In this document: positions 45,340-56,779 of the stretch, one piece after another
Numbering within the stretch: position 1 is the first letter of the stretch
Layout of the letters: the number at the start of each line of letters is the position of its first letter
Assembly (NCBI RefSeq): GCF_040183065.1
Contig: NC_091120.1
Coordinates: forward strand, 171,713,988-171,777,987
Origin: Periplaneta americana
Taxonomy: Eukaryota > Arthropoda > Insecta > Blattodea > Blattidae
Length of the DNA stretch: 64,000 nt
Reading direction: 5' to 3'
The notes under the pieces: model-generated
Databases searched by the model: none
What the model was told of the DNA's origin: nothing
Seen by the model: the letters and a program-made list of their open reading frames with translations, nothing else
Program-made: the position numbers and the translations under genes

Positions 45340-45480
45340 AGTCCGAGTTAGCTCTGTGGTAGTGTGCCTGCCTCCTCTCTAGCCGATCCGGGTTCGATTT
45401 CCGGTGGAGTCAGAAATTTTCTAGTTGAATGCCCATAATATTCGACTGGAAAAGTAATTTGTCCATTTGTAAGGGATCTA
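45340..45480 (+). repeat. tRNA-derived SINE head
   Basis: A box TTAGCTCTGTGGTAGTGTGC and B box GGGTTCGATTTCC about 45 bases apart, within AGTCCGAG...CTCGG-like ends GGAGTC. The first 75 bases still resemble a tRNA; the body after that is short and unassigned. Confidence 0.65.
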
Positions 45481-45604
45481 ATTTGGTAATATTACTTTCA
45501 CGTGCCTATATAATGACTAGGGAACGGATTTTTACGTTTTTAAAAAGACCATTTTAGGTTTTTGGAATAGGTGAAATAGGTTTTTTTTTAAGGTTTCATG
45601 TCTA

Positions 45605-46470
45605 ATCTGTGAAAGGGGTCGCAAAAACTGCCAGATCGTTAAAAATGTATCCTTCCAGTTTTCTTAATATATATATTAAGGCAACATGGACCACGAAACT
45701 GACCTTTTCAAGAACAAAACTATTTTCTCTGCGTTTAATACAATGTTGCCTAATTATTTTGGAGTTAGTTTCGCGAATACGAACAAAACCATTTTCCTGA
45801 CCTTTGAAAGAAACAGTTCCATCTGCGGACACACACACCAGTTGCATGACGAATTTAATGTTCTGGTAATTGTTTACATCTTAAAATTTCATTAGCAATA
45901 ACACGATTGTTGACATCAAAATAGCGAACATATATCGTATAAGTAACCAGGTATCGTCAGACACATCCACCGATTTAATTTGAATTGCAAATTGTTTGTC
46001 CAGTTTTTTCTTTTACTATTTTCGCAACATCTTATGCCATGTCATGAATTCTACTCCATATGCTTGTGTCAGAATTCGAAATAGTTTTCATTGCTTCATC
46101 GGAACTTATGCCTAACATTTTATCTGCTATAAACAAAGCGTCAAGAATAAGAGCTTCAACTGCAGTATACGATTCTTTATTTTTTGCGACTAGCGATACA
46201 CGCTCATACGATATCTCCAATGCCATCTTTGTTGATTGTGTAAAATTGTGTATTACCTTCGAACTTTCAACTGACTTGTCCTTATATGTACTCGCTTTGA
46301 TAGGTTACCAAGTGTCTGTGAAATGAGATGGTTTCATTGAGTTATTCGATAGAGTTTGGTTGCAGGTAATGGAGAAGAGAAGAGGTGAGTCACACATACT
46401 AGACATAAATCCATATTTTATGTAAGATTCATCGTAATATTTCACTTTTTCGGGATCTTCGACTTGCTCG
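45605..46470 (-). pseudogene. BED-type hAT transposase fossil (ZBED5/FAM200-like)
   Basis: On the minus strand from 46470: YYDESYIKYGFMSSM and NNSMKPSHFTDTW (zinc-finger region), then SYERVSLVAKNKESYTAVEA and LGISSDEAMKTISNSDTSIW, then NEILRCKQLPEH, and in another frame CVSADGTVSFKGQENGFVRI (from 45847). These follow the order of ZBED5/FAM200-like hAT proteins. One of the zinc-finger cysteines appears as S in FSITC. Multiple stops and shifts; the C-terminal half is absent here. Confidence 0.75.
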
Positions 46471-46479
46471 TAGATAGTG

Positions 46480-47945
46480 CAACACTATTTTCATTTCAAT
46501 CCCGTGATGGAACAGATGATATCGCACTTTTCACAGTCATTGGTTTAACACTATCGTCACTTTCACTTTTTAAATCGATATTACGTTTCCCTCTTTAATG
46601 AGTCTATCCGTGTTGCAAAAATATCCGGTATACTACCGCAATAATGAGAAGAAACTGAACGAATATAAATCTGTACTTTTTTTCTCTCGTACGGAAGAGG
46701 GACTCGAAGGCTTACACTGCAGCCTAAGGCTTATTGTGCTTACCACTCCTATTCTGTGAATGATTGGGTAGCCGAATGGCCGCGCTCTTGTACAAGTACA
46801 GCACGCTGCACCGTGAACTTAATCTGGGCTAAAATCTGCACACTGTTGCCAACATACCGCCCTACAATCTCGCTAACGTTTCAACAAAATGTAGCTAACT
46901 CTCTCCAAAGTTTGTTTAAAAAAATCCCCAGAAATGTCGCTAAAATTAATAATAAATATCACTAAATAAAAATAAGAAAAGCATACATGCGGAGAAAAAC
47001 ATAATTTCCTCGTCATCACCCTCTTATGCCGAGTCTGGTTGTATTGTTGACGGCTATAATGTTGAGGTGGAAGGTGTGGGAACAGATGATTGTGAATATA
47101 TTACACTTGATCCAATCATTGACACTACACTTTCTGGCAAATTGTAAGTGTGGAAATTTTCGCCCAAGCGTTTGACCACAATTTTTTTCTGAAATCTAAC
47201 ACTTATTAAATCTTGTATATTAAAATTTATTAAAACCAGCAAAAACTACAGTCTCATTTGCTTTACACGAACTGTAGGCACAAAATCCCAAAACTCAATT
47301 GTCTCGTGTCGGTTCGAAGTGGAAAATCTCCGCGTTGCGGGGAAGAACCAAGAATTAGCTGGAGCTCGCTACTCGTCACGTGTCAATCAAAGTTGCCACA
47401 GTTTATGGGTGTTGGAGCAGTAGCATTGAAAGAGAGACTTAACCCGTGAGAATCATTGCATTTGCATCTTTCACCCCCTGATCACTAATATATGATCAGG
47501 GCTTTCACGTATGAATCATTAGACTACTCAGTCATGCACCCATGTCTCTTCTAAAACTAAGAAGTGCATGACTTCAGTTGAATGTTTTAACTTAAAAGAA
47601 AGGAAAACGTGGAAGAATATAAAAATCAGCAGAAAAGTCGCTAATCGTATTTTACAAAATTTGTCGCCGAGACTGATTCAAAATTCCCTAGATTTAACGA
47701 CTTATCGCTAAATATGGCAACACTGAATCTGCACTTAAGTTCCCAAGTATAAGGAGTGAGAAACGAGACTTTAATATAAAAAAGTAATAAATCGAGCCTG
47801 CATACTATAGTCGCCATGCACTACTGAAAGATGCTACACTCAGTCAGTATACTCCGAGGCACCGATTTTGACGGATGCCATCCGAAATATTATAGCACGA
47901 TTAGCATAACAAGCTGGGCTGCAAGATTTTACTGTTGAGTAGAAT
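46480..47945. other. No gene seen
   Basis: Short ORFs only. A small palindrome CCCTGATCACTAATATATGATCAGGG-like (CCTGATCA...TGATCAGG) lies near 47478-47502. No TE ends recognised. Confidence 0.45.
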
Positions 47946-47949
47946 AGTA

Positions 47950-48872
47950 TACTTACTTACTGGCTTTTAAAGAACCCGGAGGTTCATTGTCGCCCTCACA
48001 TAAGCCCGCCATTGGTCCCTATCCTGAGCAAGATCAATCCATTCTCTATCATCATATCCCACCTCCCTCAAATCCATTTTAATATTATCTTCCCACCTAC
48101 GTCTCGGCCTCCCTAAAGGTCTTTTTCCCTCCAGTCTCCCAACTAACACTCTATATGCATTTCTGGATTCGCCCATACGTGCTACATGCCCTGCCCATCT
48201 CAAACGTCTGGATTTAATGTTCCTGATTATGTCAGGTAAAGAATATTGCTTGCAGTTCTGTGTTGTGTAACTTTCTCCATTCTCCTGTAACTTCATCCCT
48301 TTTAGCCCCAAATATTTTCCTAAGCACCTTATTCTCAAACACCCTTAATCTCTGTTCCTCTCTCAAAGTCAGAGTCCAAGTTTCACAACCATACAGAACA
48401 ACCGGTAATATAACTGTTTTATAAATTCTAACTTTCAGATTTTTCGACAGCAGACTGGATGAGAAAAGTTTCTCAACCGAATAATAGCAGGCATTTCCCA
48501 TATTTATTCTGTGTTTAATTTCCTCCCGAGTATCATTTATATTTGTTACTGTTGCTCCCAGATATTTGAACTTCTCCACCTCTTCAAAAGATAAATTTCC
48601 AATTTTTACATTTCCATTTCGTATAATATTCTCGTCACGAGACATGATCATATACTTTGTCTTTTCGGGATTTACTTCCAAACCTATCTCTTTACTTGCT
48701 TCCAGTAAAATTCCCGCGTTTTCCCTAGTCGTTTGTGGATTTTCTCCTAACATATTCACGTCATCCGCATAGACAAGCAGCTGATGTAACCCGTTCAATT
48801 CCAAACCCTCTCTGTTATCCTAGACTTTCCTAATGGCATACTCTAGAGCAAAGTTAAAAAGTAGAGGTGATA
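47950..48872 (-). pseudogene. LINE ORF2 C-terminal half
   Basis: From 48872 on the minus strand: LLSPLLFNFALEYAIRKV, an in-frame [16 protein letters not shown], then [18 protein letters not shown] (RT YADD), [10 protein letters not shown] and [16 protein letters not shown] frameshift near 48240 leads to IIRNIKSRRLRWAGHVARMG and WEDNIKMDLREVGYDDREW. The 3-prime tail is repeated GTAA. It is 5-prime truncated near 48872. Two lesions make it inactive. The same family provides the fragment at 20085-20850. Confidence 0.9.
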
Positions 48873-49379
48873 AGAGTAGTATAAGGCAATGTAAATTCGT
48901 TATGGCAGAAATGATTTTCATTAGCTCTGATCATTCATGAAACGTATATTCTAATTTTGAATTTTACGTGCCTAAGAAGCCTTCGCGTACTCCTTGTACT
49001 CGTACCGCCGGTTGAAGACCGCCGTGTGCACCGCACATTAAGCCACTGTATCTCGCAGTAGATCATAGTAAAACTTACAATTTGACATAACAGGCCCGAG
49101 AAGACGTTACTTCTTTTCAAATAAACCAGTCGTGCATGTAAATTCTCAAGTGTAAAATCGAATAGCCGCCTCAGAACATGGTTGTAACCAACAAATACGA
49201 AATTCTTAAAAAAATGGAGAAAAAGACATACTGTACGTATTTTTAATTTTTTAGAATAAGGTTAACAATCAGACGTGTGATGATTTTAATACCAGTACAC
49301 GCATTACACATAGCACAGCGTTAACAACCATTATTGACGAAAAAGTCAACTTATGAGAAATGAGGGTTACAACCTTGTT

Positions 49380-49730
49380 CTGGGCGGCTAATCAATTATA
49401 TAGTACATTTAATTCGCGATTACATGACCAGTTTTCTCGCATTGACAGTCACGTACGCAAAAGCTTCATTCACTCACTTTTATTAAAAAGGATTACATTA
49501 AACTTCCTCAGAATCCAACAATACGAATTGAGTTCACAAAATACATCTTTGCAACGTATCGTAATAAGTTTGTATTACAGACACATAATTATGACACAAG
49601 ACGAAATATTAATTTAACATTAGTAGAACCTAAATGTCTCACATCTGCTGGTCTAGAGCATAGCATTAATTTTGGCCCTCGGTTGTACAATGCTTTAACT
49701 AAATTACAACCTGAACTTCTAACATGACTG
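49380..49730 (+). pseudogene. LINE polyprotein C-terminal fragment
   Basis: The end reads THNYDTRRNINLTLVEPKCL, SAGLEHSINFGPRLYNALTK, then LQPELLT and a stop near 49725. The motif FG.RLYN..P-like is typical of the last residues of jockey/CR1-like LINE ORF2. Upstream (RKSFIHSLLLKRITL) is weakly similar. Family not determined. Confidence 0.5.
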
Positions 49731-49739
49731 TAACCCACT

Positions 49740-50410
49740 AACATATAACAACAAAATTAGAAACGTGTTAATATCTTCAATTTGATTAAATAAATTTATA
49801 GCCTATGTGTATGAATTAATCAATCTATATTATATTTGTATTCTATAATTTTAAAATTATATATAGTCCTACTTTTCACGTGCGATATTATTCTTCTCTA
49901 CTGTTAATATTATATTATATACTTCCATTGCCGCTGTAATTTAAATTTTATTTCCTATTTTATTTTACTTATTTATTTTTATTATTTTTATTTTTTATAT
50001 TTCTGTTATATTAATATTGTATTATATAATTTCTGTAACTGTAATTTTAATTCTATTTCCTATTTTATTTTACTTTATTTTATATTCTCTTATAGGCCTA
50101 TTAATATTATATCTGAACTGCGACCGAACACGAGCGCTGTTCATTCGGTCTCAAATTTTGTTAATACTACTGTATCTCCTGTTTTATATTACTACTTTGA
50201 TTACATTCAAATGATTCCTAATCTTCGCATTCTTTATCACTTCAACCCAGTCTTGAAGTGTAAAAATTTATTTATTTTAATGAAACTTTCATTGTTTCCC
50301 CATTGTTAATTTATATATTGTAAATCTAGAATTACATATTGTAAATATGTACAAAAAAATTATACAAACACAAAATACGGAATACATAACAATAGAAATA
50401 GAATAAAATA
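49740..50410. other. Low-complexity AT-rich region
   Basis: T-rich sequence containing two similar blocks ending CTATTTTATTTTACTT (about 49950 and 50060). Possibly a 3-prime untranslated region of the LINE just before it. No gene. Confidence 0.5.
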
Positions 50411-50415
50411 AATAA

Positions 50416-51341
50416 TCTATACTAATAATAAATCTGTAGCCGAAATTTTTCTGGTAATTTTCGATTTTCCAAAAATAATTGGTACTAATCTGTCTGTCTG
50501 TCTGTCTGTCTGTCTGTTACCTTTTCACGCGATAATGGCTGAACGGATTTCGATGAAAATTGGAATATAAATTAAGTTCGTTGTAACTTAGATTTTAGGC
50601 TATATGGCATTCAAAATATATTATTTAAAAGGGGGGTTATAAGGGGGCCTGAATTAAATAAATCGAAATATCTCGCTTATTATTGATTTTTGTGAAAAAT
50701 GTTACATAACAAAAGTTTCTTTAAAAATTATTTTCGATAAGTTTTATTCCTCGAAAAATTTGATAGGACTGATATTTAATGAGATAAATGAGTTTTAAAA
50801 TTAAAACAACTGCCATCTAAGGCCGTGTAATGAATTAAAAAACAAATGACTTCGTCTATAAGGGGCCTTGGACAGCAACAATCGAAAGCTATGAAAGATA
50901 GCCTACAGATAATGTTTCTGTGTTTGTATGAAGTAATATCAGAAGCTAAATTAACCGATTTGTATAATTAATTATTAATTCACCATTGGAAAGTGTAGTT
51001 TCTCTAGATGGACATAATGCTATAATGTTATTACAGTAACTTCTGAGTGAATCGAGGACAGGTAAGATTAAAATAGCTTCTTATGCACAGAAAACTTGAT
51101 AGGCTATTCTGTACATTCGTTTCCTGTATTTCCTAAATAATTTTTATGACCAAATGAGTGGTCTCTGGATCAAAATGATCGCATTTTAATTATGCAAATA
51201 CAATTTAAATTAAGTAACGTAATAAACGATTTATCCTTATATCAAACACGAATGTTCCCTGGATCAAATGTCCTATTTTAATTATGTAATTACTTTATAT
51301 TTATTTCTAACGGGTGCAGCGGAGCGCACGGGTACGGCTAG
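50416..51341 (+). mobile_element. Non-autonomous Helitron
   Basis: The 5-prime end is TCTATACTAATAATAAATCT, preceded by A. The 3-prime end is CTAG followed by T, with hairpin GTGC-AGCGGAGC-GCAC ending 8 bases before CTAG. These are Helitron hallmarks, including A/T insertion without target duplication. The 926-base interior has a (CTGT)n run near 50489-50517 and no Rep/helicase coding. Confidence 0.85.
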
Positions 51342-51488
51342 TACATAAAATAAAAGGAGGACACAATAATATTAATAATGAGAGGATATTTTCGTGAGCT
51401 TAGCTCTATGACACCAAAGTCTCTATCATTAGGCGGAAATGAGTAGCGATAAGAGGAATTTTTGGTCATTTGTGTCTATCTTTTAATT

Positions 51489-51560
51489 GGTTTATTTTAC
51501 GACGCTTTATCAACTGCGATGGTTATCTAGGGTCTAAGAGAAATGAAAGTGGTAATGTAG
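51489..51560 (-). repeat. SINE tail fragment
   Basis: GGTTTATTTTACGACGCTTT and GGTTATCTAGGGTC match the tail of the second SINE family (22985-23255, also 2081-2170). The head is missing. 51561-52165 holds no recognisable gene. Confidence 0.55.
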
Positions 51561-52169
51561 TAGACAGCTTTATGTTTCCATTTTCTCCTGTACATGAGTT
51601 TGAGTAGAGATTTACATGAGTATGGGTTTTGGCTTTATCTTTGATATGTTTCACGAGAGCGGCCGCTACCCCTTGGGATACTCTGCCATTTTCACTTTCG
51701 TTCCACACGTACATGTAAGCATTCTGATTGTTTAGTGAGTGGATACCGAAATTGTATATGTACATATTCCTATTGTAGTACGCTAAGGATGTCGTCAATT
51801 AGGGTACAGGAGTGCTACTTCTACGTCAAATGTGGGAACAGCACATTTCTGATACTGCAGCTTCATCAGTTTTAAGTGTACTTATAACTTGCTAAGCTTT
51901 GACCAGGTGCAAATTTTTCTAGGCCTGTAACTTTTCAGGCACATCAGGGTCACTTTCGGCTTGTATGCTGAGTTACATTTGGTCACATGGACTACATGTG
52001 TCCTTAGCAGAAGGTTTAAAATATAAATTAAATTTGTATGAAAAGGTATGACAGTTAAACTTCTGCTTCAGAGACTCTTTGCATTCACACTCGCCATTTC
52101 TACAGTACAAATCGCACATTTCTCTCATATTCAAGTTTGTTTTGAGATACTTTCTGTCATGATTATTTT

Positions 52170-53310
52170 TCCTGTGGTAATGGTTCTGAAAGGCTGGGGG
52201 GAACACGTTACAGACACAGCGGGAAAAGCATGGAGAGCGTTACACTTTGTGATGAGGGTACTAAGAAAAGGCTCTGATAAATCCAAAGAGATTGCATATA
52301 AATCACTGGTACGTCCAGTAATGGAATATGGTGCTGCATGTTGGGATCCTTACAGAATAGAACATATTAAGACACTGGAAAAGATTCAAAAACGGGCTCT
52401 CAAGTGTTGTCGGAAAAATTCACCATCAAAATGGGACACACTCACGGACAGGAGAACGCGAATTCAATTATGCGCACTGTTTAAAACATACAGAGGTGAG
52501 CCTGCCTGGAGAGAAATAAAAAAATAGGTTACAGCCGCCAAATTACTCTTCAAGGAATGACCACTCTTATAAATTGAGGAAAAGAAGACAGAGGACGGAC
52601 ACTGGAAAGTTTTCTTTTCTCAATCGTACTATCAGGGACTGGAATGCTTTACCTGCAGACTTACCAAAGGCTTTACCAACAACCAAAAATGTATTTAAAA
52701 ATAGGCTTAAGGACTTTACTAATAGACGATAATTATACGCAGTATTTAAAGGGTGTAATTGATATTTTGTTATTGAAGTGTACTATCAGTGAAGAATTAT
52801 GTTGTGTCAGTGAAGTGTGTTGTGTAAGTGAAACGTGTTCCTGTCAGTGAAGCTTTATAGTTTATAGTTGCAGTGCAAAGTATTTGAACAGTGAAATGTT
52901 TTTGAAGTGTTAGTGAAATCAGGATAGAATCAGTGAAATGTGTCGTAGTTCCAGTGCAGTGAGTGAGTTGACAGCGAAATGAATGTAGTGTTGAAAGGTA
53001 CTTGTGCAGGTATGAACATATCATACTCGTGGGTTTTTTTTCGAACTTAGGTTTAAAGTACAAATTAGATTTACTTTAAATGTTATTTTAACTTAGGATG
53101 TTCCCTGTCATTATTATTATTATTATTATCATTATTATTATTATTATTAATAATATTATTAATTATTGCTAGTATTAATTATTAGTATTATTAATTGTAT
53201 TTTTTATTAATTGTGTTTATTATTGTCTTTATTGAGTGTAATTAGTTACCACTGCCACCGGGCATATACCCATTGCAGTGTGAATAAATACATACACGAT
53301 TTTGTATGTG
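52170..53310 (+). pseudogene. 5-prime-truncated LINE with GTGAA-rich 3-prime region
   Basis: The ORF end (from about 52190) reads GWGEHVTDTAGKAWRALHFV, KEIAYKSLVRPVMEYGAACW and DPYRIEHIKTLEKIQKRALK, the thumb and C-terminus of a jockey/CR1-like RT. It ends at 52527 with a shift, then RTDTGKFSFLNRTIRDWNAL-like residues in another frame. From 52785 to 52985 the sequence is a degenerate array of GTGAA/CAGTGAAATG units. An (ATT)-rich stretch (53110-53200) and GTGTGAATAAATAC end the element. Confidence 0.75.
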
Positions 53311-53534
53311 TCACTATGTCCGAATCATCAATTTTTATTGTTGAGGGTCCTTTTCACCTGAAATCTAAAATACCGTGGACCTGAGGTTTTGAAATGCGTC
53401 GGTAAATTCTACCAAGGTTAACTTGAATATCAAGATGATGCTGGAAAGGCAAAAGCCTCTTCTAAATCAGAATCCATCGTCAAATCAAAAATGTATAAGA
53501 TAGAAATATGTGTGATATTAATTGATAATTAGTG

Positions 53535-53725
53535 ACTTGATCCACTATGGCTCGGAAATTTCTGCACAAATATTCTGAGGCAAAGATGACTGCTGCCATT
53601 TACTGGCGAACTCTTGAAATTAGAACTTGATCCACTACACTTCGGAAAAGATCTAACATAAAGTAGTCAGAAAATGAACTAAACTCAATTTTTTTTAAAT
53701 TTGTGACTTGATCCACTTTAGCTCT
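53535..53725 (+). repeat. Three spaced copies of a 20-base motif
   Basis: ACTTGATCCACTATGGCTCG (53535), ACTTGATCCACTACACTTCG (53625) and ACTTGATCCACTTTAGCTCT (53705) lie 90 and 80 bases apart. The sequence between them is not conserved. Meaning unknown. Confidence 0.6.
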
Positions 53726-53940
53726 GAACGCCTCATATATTACTATATTAAATTTTATTTACTCACCACTGCCAACGTTTAAATTCGAACCAAGACCTCT
53801 TACATCTAACCAGATGTCAGATATCCTAAACATTAAGCCAAAGAAACAAATTACAGAAGTTTTATTACATCGTGACAATCCGCCTGCGCGGAATAGGGGA
53901 GTGGTGATTGTTGGAGGGGAGATGGACAAATAAGGCCTAA

Positions 53941-54588
53941 GGTTGCTATTGCACTATCAGAGTTCTTTGCCAAAGAACATAATAAAATATTTTATCAAAG
54001 AGTTCTTTGATAAGAGATAGGATTTGAAGTATTTTATCAAAGATAATCTAGAATTAGGAACAAAAACTCTATTAAGATGTTTTCCGAGAATTTGTTCATA
54101 CTAATATTTATGCGTTAAGTTTATTATTTGTTGACAGGTACTAATATTTACGTGTTAAGTTTGTAACACCATGAATGAAGAACAGTATTATGTTTGTTTA
54201 GCTGCAATTAGTGGAATTATTACAATATGCATGTTTCTGATTAAACAAACAGAAAAAGAAAAGCCTGTGGGTTAAATCATGGATTGCAAGACGTGATAAG
54301 AGAGGTATCCATCAGAACTTATTGAAAGAGCTACAATGCGAGGACTTACTTATTTTCAACATTTCATTTCCTTCATATTCCGATATCAGAATTTTTGTGG
54401 TGCCAACAGTCCAGTTATATTTGCTTTCGCCATAGTTGTTTCAAGGTATAGAAATCTTTTATCAAAGATAACAAGATACACTTACATTTTATAAAAGATC
54501 TTTTATCAAAGAAACTTTTATGAAAGAAAACTCATTACACTGTCATAAAAGATCTTTGTCAAAGAATTTTGATAGTGTAATAGCAGCC
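53941..54588 (+). mobile_element. Harbinger-type element, 648 bp
   Basis: Inverted ends GGTTGCTATTGCACTATCA and TGATAGTGTAATAGCAGCC are flanked by TAA (53938-53940, 54589-54591), the usual Harbinger target. Many TTTATCAAAGA subterminal repeats occur in both orientations. Around 54285-54350 a broken frame reads WVKSWIARRDKRGIHQNLLK and ELQCEDLLIFNI, the N-terminus of a Harbinger transposase. The rest is deleted. Confidence 0.85.
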
Positions 54589-54704
54589 TAAGCCATGCAC
54601 TGTGTCAGCTTCGGGCAGGGAGGGTAATACACTTACGTTAAATAAAAATTTATCTTTTGTGCCGTGCTGTTGTGGCTTCTGCACAGCGCTGTGTATGGAC
54701 TACC

Positions 54705-55627
54705 CAGCCGTGGCGAGAACGTGACTCGCGAGACATTGTGGCTCGCAGTGATAACTGTGCATTTCGCTTGCTTCTAACCTCCGCCAACCCCCACCCTCTC
54801 ACTCACTGGAGTCAAACTCCGTTCCATTGTATTTATCTCTGACCTGCGAGTGGTAGATGTACGAAAGTTCCAAGTAGGATGGGAGGACGCATCTTTTTGC
54901 TGTCAATATTATGAGAATATTAAATGTATGATTTGTTCACAAGTATTACGAGGAAAACGGTTGTATAACATAAAACGGCATTATACTACATGTTACTGAT
55001 GAAACATTAAAAGGTTAAGTGTTATTGTACGTCGACCCTTTTTCAGCAGATATAAGAATAATGCTGTTATATCTTCAATTTGAACTCACTGATTTACTAT
55101 GTGATGTGAAATGAAAGCTAGTTGTAAAGACTAGACAAATGTTGAACTTTAAAATCTTTGCCAAAAAATAAATATCCGAAGCTTCGTTCTTTTGCTTGCT
55201 ATGTTGAAGCCATGTTCGCTAAAACTCACGTTTGTGAAAAATTATTTTCAACAATTAAAATAGTAAAAACCAAATTTAGGTCACGACTGACAGACAAATA
55301 CCTTCGTGATCAACTACGGCTGGCAGTAAGTGACATAATTCCTGATCTTGAAACTTTGTCGCAGAGACATTCTGAAGACAGTTAATTTTAGGTTGTGATA
55401 TTGTTCATGTATTGCTCATTTCTTTCTTCGTTACACGTACTAAACATTAGTTTGTTTGTATAAAATTATATTTAAGTGCTTGTCCTAAGGAAAATGAAAA
55501 TCCATTAATAAGTCAGACAGTTGCTTCACTTCCCCTTCGAGTGTCCGCCTCCCTCCATAGCATAGCACCTATGCACGTTGCAGGTTACACAGTGGCTCGG
55601 CGCACGATTACATTTTCGCCACCGCTG
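54705..55627 (+). mobile_element. hAT element retaining BED finger and dimerisation end
   Basis: Ends CAGCCGTGGCGAGAACGTGA and the inverse CGATTACATTTTCGCCACCGCTG-like (CAGCGGTGGCGAAAATGTAA on the minus strand) are similar. Flanks GGACTACC and GGACTACA match at 7 of 8. Inside, 54900-54995 encodes CMICSQVLRGKRLYNIKRHY, a BED-type zinc finger. 55158-55385 encodes the C-terminal dimerisation region (KTHVCEKLFSTIKIVKTKFR, RSRLTDKYLRDQLRLAVSDI). The central RNase H domain is gone, so the copy is a deletion derivative of a FAM200/ZBED5-like hAT. Confidence 0.8.
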
Positions 55628-55693
55628 GACTACACTGATTAATTAGCACGAAACTTAATCTAAAAGGGAGACTCCGCCAATATCCATGCATGT

Positions 55694-55694
<1 letters not shown>

Positions 55695-55751
<57 letters not shown>
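55695..55751. repeat. (ATC)n microsatellite
   Basis: About 18 TCA/ATC units. Confidence 0.95.
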
Positions 55752-55999
55752 CTTTCTTATTTTTCTTCTTCTCTCATAATTTCTTTATCTTCACGTTGAC
55801 ACACATTCATCACGTCGTGTATTTGGTAAATTGTCGTTATGGAGGTGAGGTTAAGTTATTGTAGTTTGCTCCCAAATTATGTTTTCATCGTTTTGAACAT
55901 GTAAAAATACAGCGAAAATTGTAATAAAATAAGGCTGAAAACATTTTTCAGCCCCTCGACGGAAGGTGATTATCCCGTCCTCTCCTCTGTACGCCACTG

Positions 56000-56001
<2 letters not shown>

Positions 56002-56050
<49 letters not shown>
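56002..56050. repeat. (AC)n microsatellite
   Basis: About 24 CA units. Antisense ORFs rich in Val-Cys are artefacts of it. Confidence 0.95.
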
Positions 56051-56051
<1 letters not shown>

Positions 56052-56779
56052 GCCAAATGATGATTTCAACCCGATCTTCGTATTCTAGATCAGTGGTATT
56101 CAACCTTTTTTCTCCCCGTATCCCTAGAGAGCCTTTTCCACTCAAGCTTGTACCCCCGAAGTTGTTACGCTTAATTTCAATTATACGTCATAACTAGAGC
56201 CCGGATGTTAGGCAAAATGCCTTTTTTTTTACTGGATGCAAGTAAATCATTATTTGCATAGGTATAAATGTGATTTGGAGTAAATCAAAGTGATAGGGCC
56301 AGTTTTTATTTTGCCTTTTTAAGGTGTTTCTTACTAATAAATGCATTTTTTTGTCATTTTAAATAAATATTTCTTGTTTATTTGCAATTTTCGAATTAAT
56401 TGTAATGTAATGTGTATGAAATTTAGATATTTTAAAGAATGACTAACTTTACTAACAACAGTAAATAGAAGTAATTTATTTCGATGCTTAATCTGCTAAT
56501 AATCGTGCTTTAATACTATTGGTGTAATATGAATAATGATCGACAATCCACAGTTACAAATATAATATTGTCATGTCTTCACGATACCAACAATCAGCTT
56601 TATAATTTTAAATATTAAGCTCGTTCTCATAGAAGTTGTCACGCAGCATTTCCAATTGTTTGCTTTCATATTTTCAAATCTTACTGTTACAATTTTGTGC
56701 TACACGTGTTGATTATTGTAGGAGAAAGAAATTTGAGTGAGGAACAGTCGGTATAATATTAAAAAAAAAAGTATTTTAT
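56051..56779. other. No gene seen
   Basis: AT-rich, with a GTGCCTTTTT-type stretch near 56215 and 56320 (TTGCCTTTTTAAGGTGTTTC) that may be leftover hAT sequence. No coding. Confidence 0.4.

Noticed and set aside
45343-45420. Functional tRNA gene
   Set aside because: A and B boxes are good, but there is no clean cloverleaf and SINE-like body sequence follows.
49950-50220. Hydrophobic 65-residue ORF as a membrane peptide
   Set aside because: T-rich low-complexity DNA gives Leu/Ile/Phe-rich translations by chance.
53110-53200. CRISPR-like or satellite array
   Set aside because: Simple ATT-rich low complexity; no repeat-spacer organisation. No CRISPR array exists in the window.
55851-56145. 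Minus-strand ORFs with Val-Cys repeats
   Set aside because: Antisense translation of the (AC)n microsatellite.
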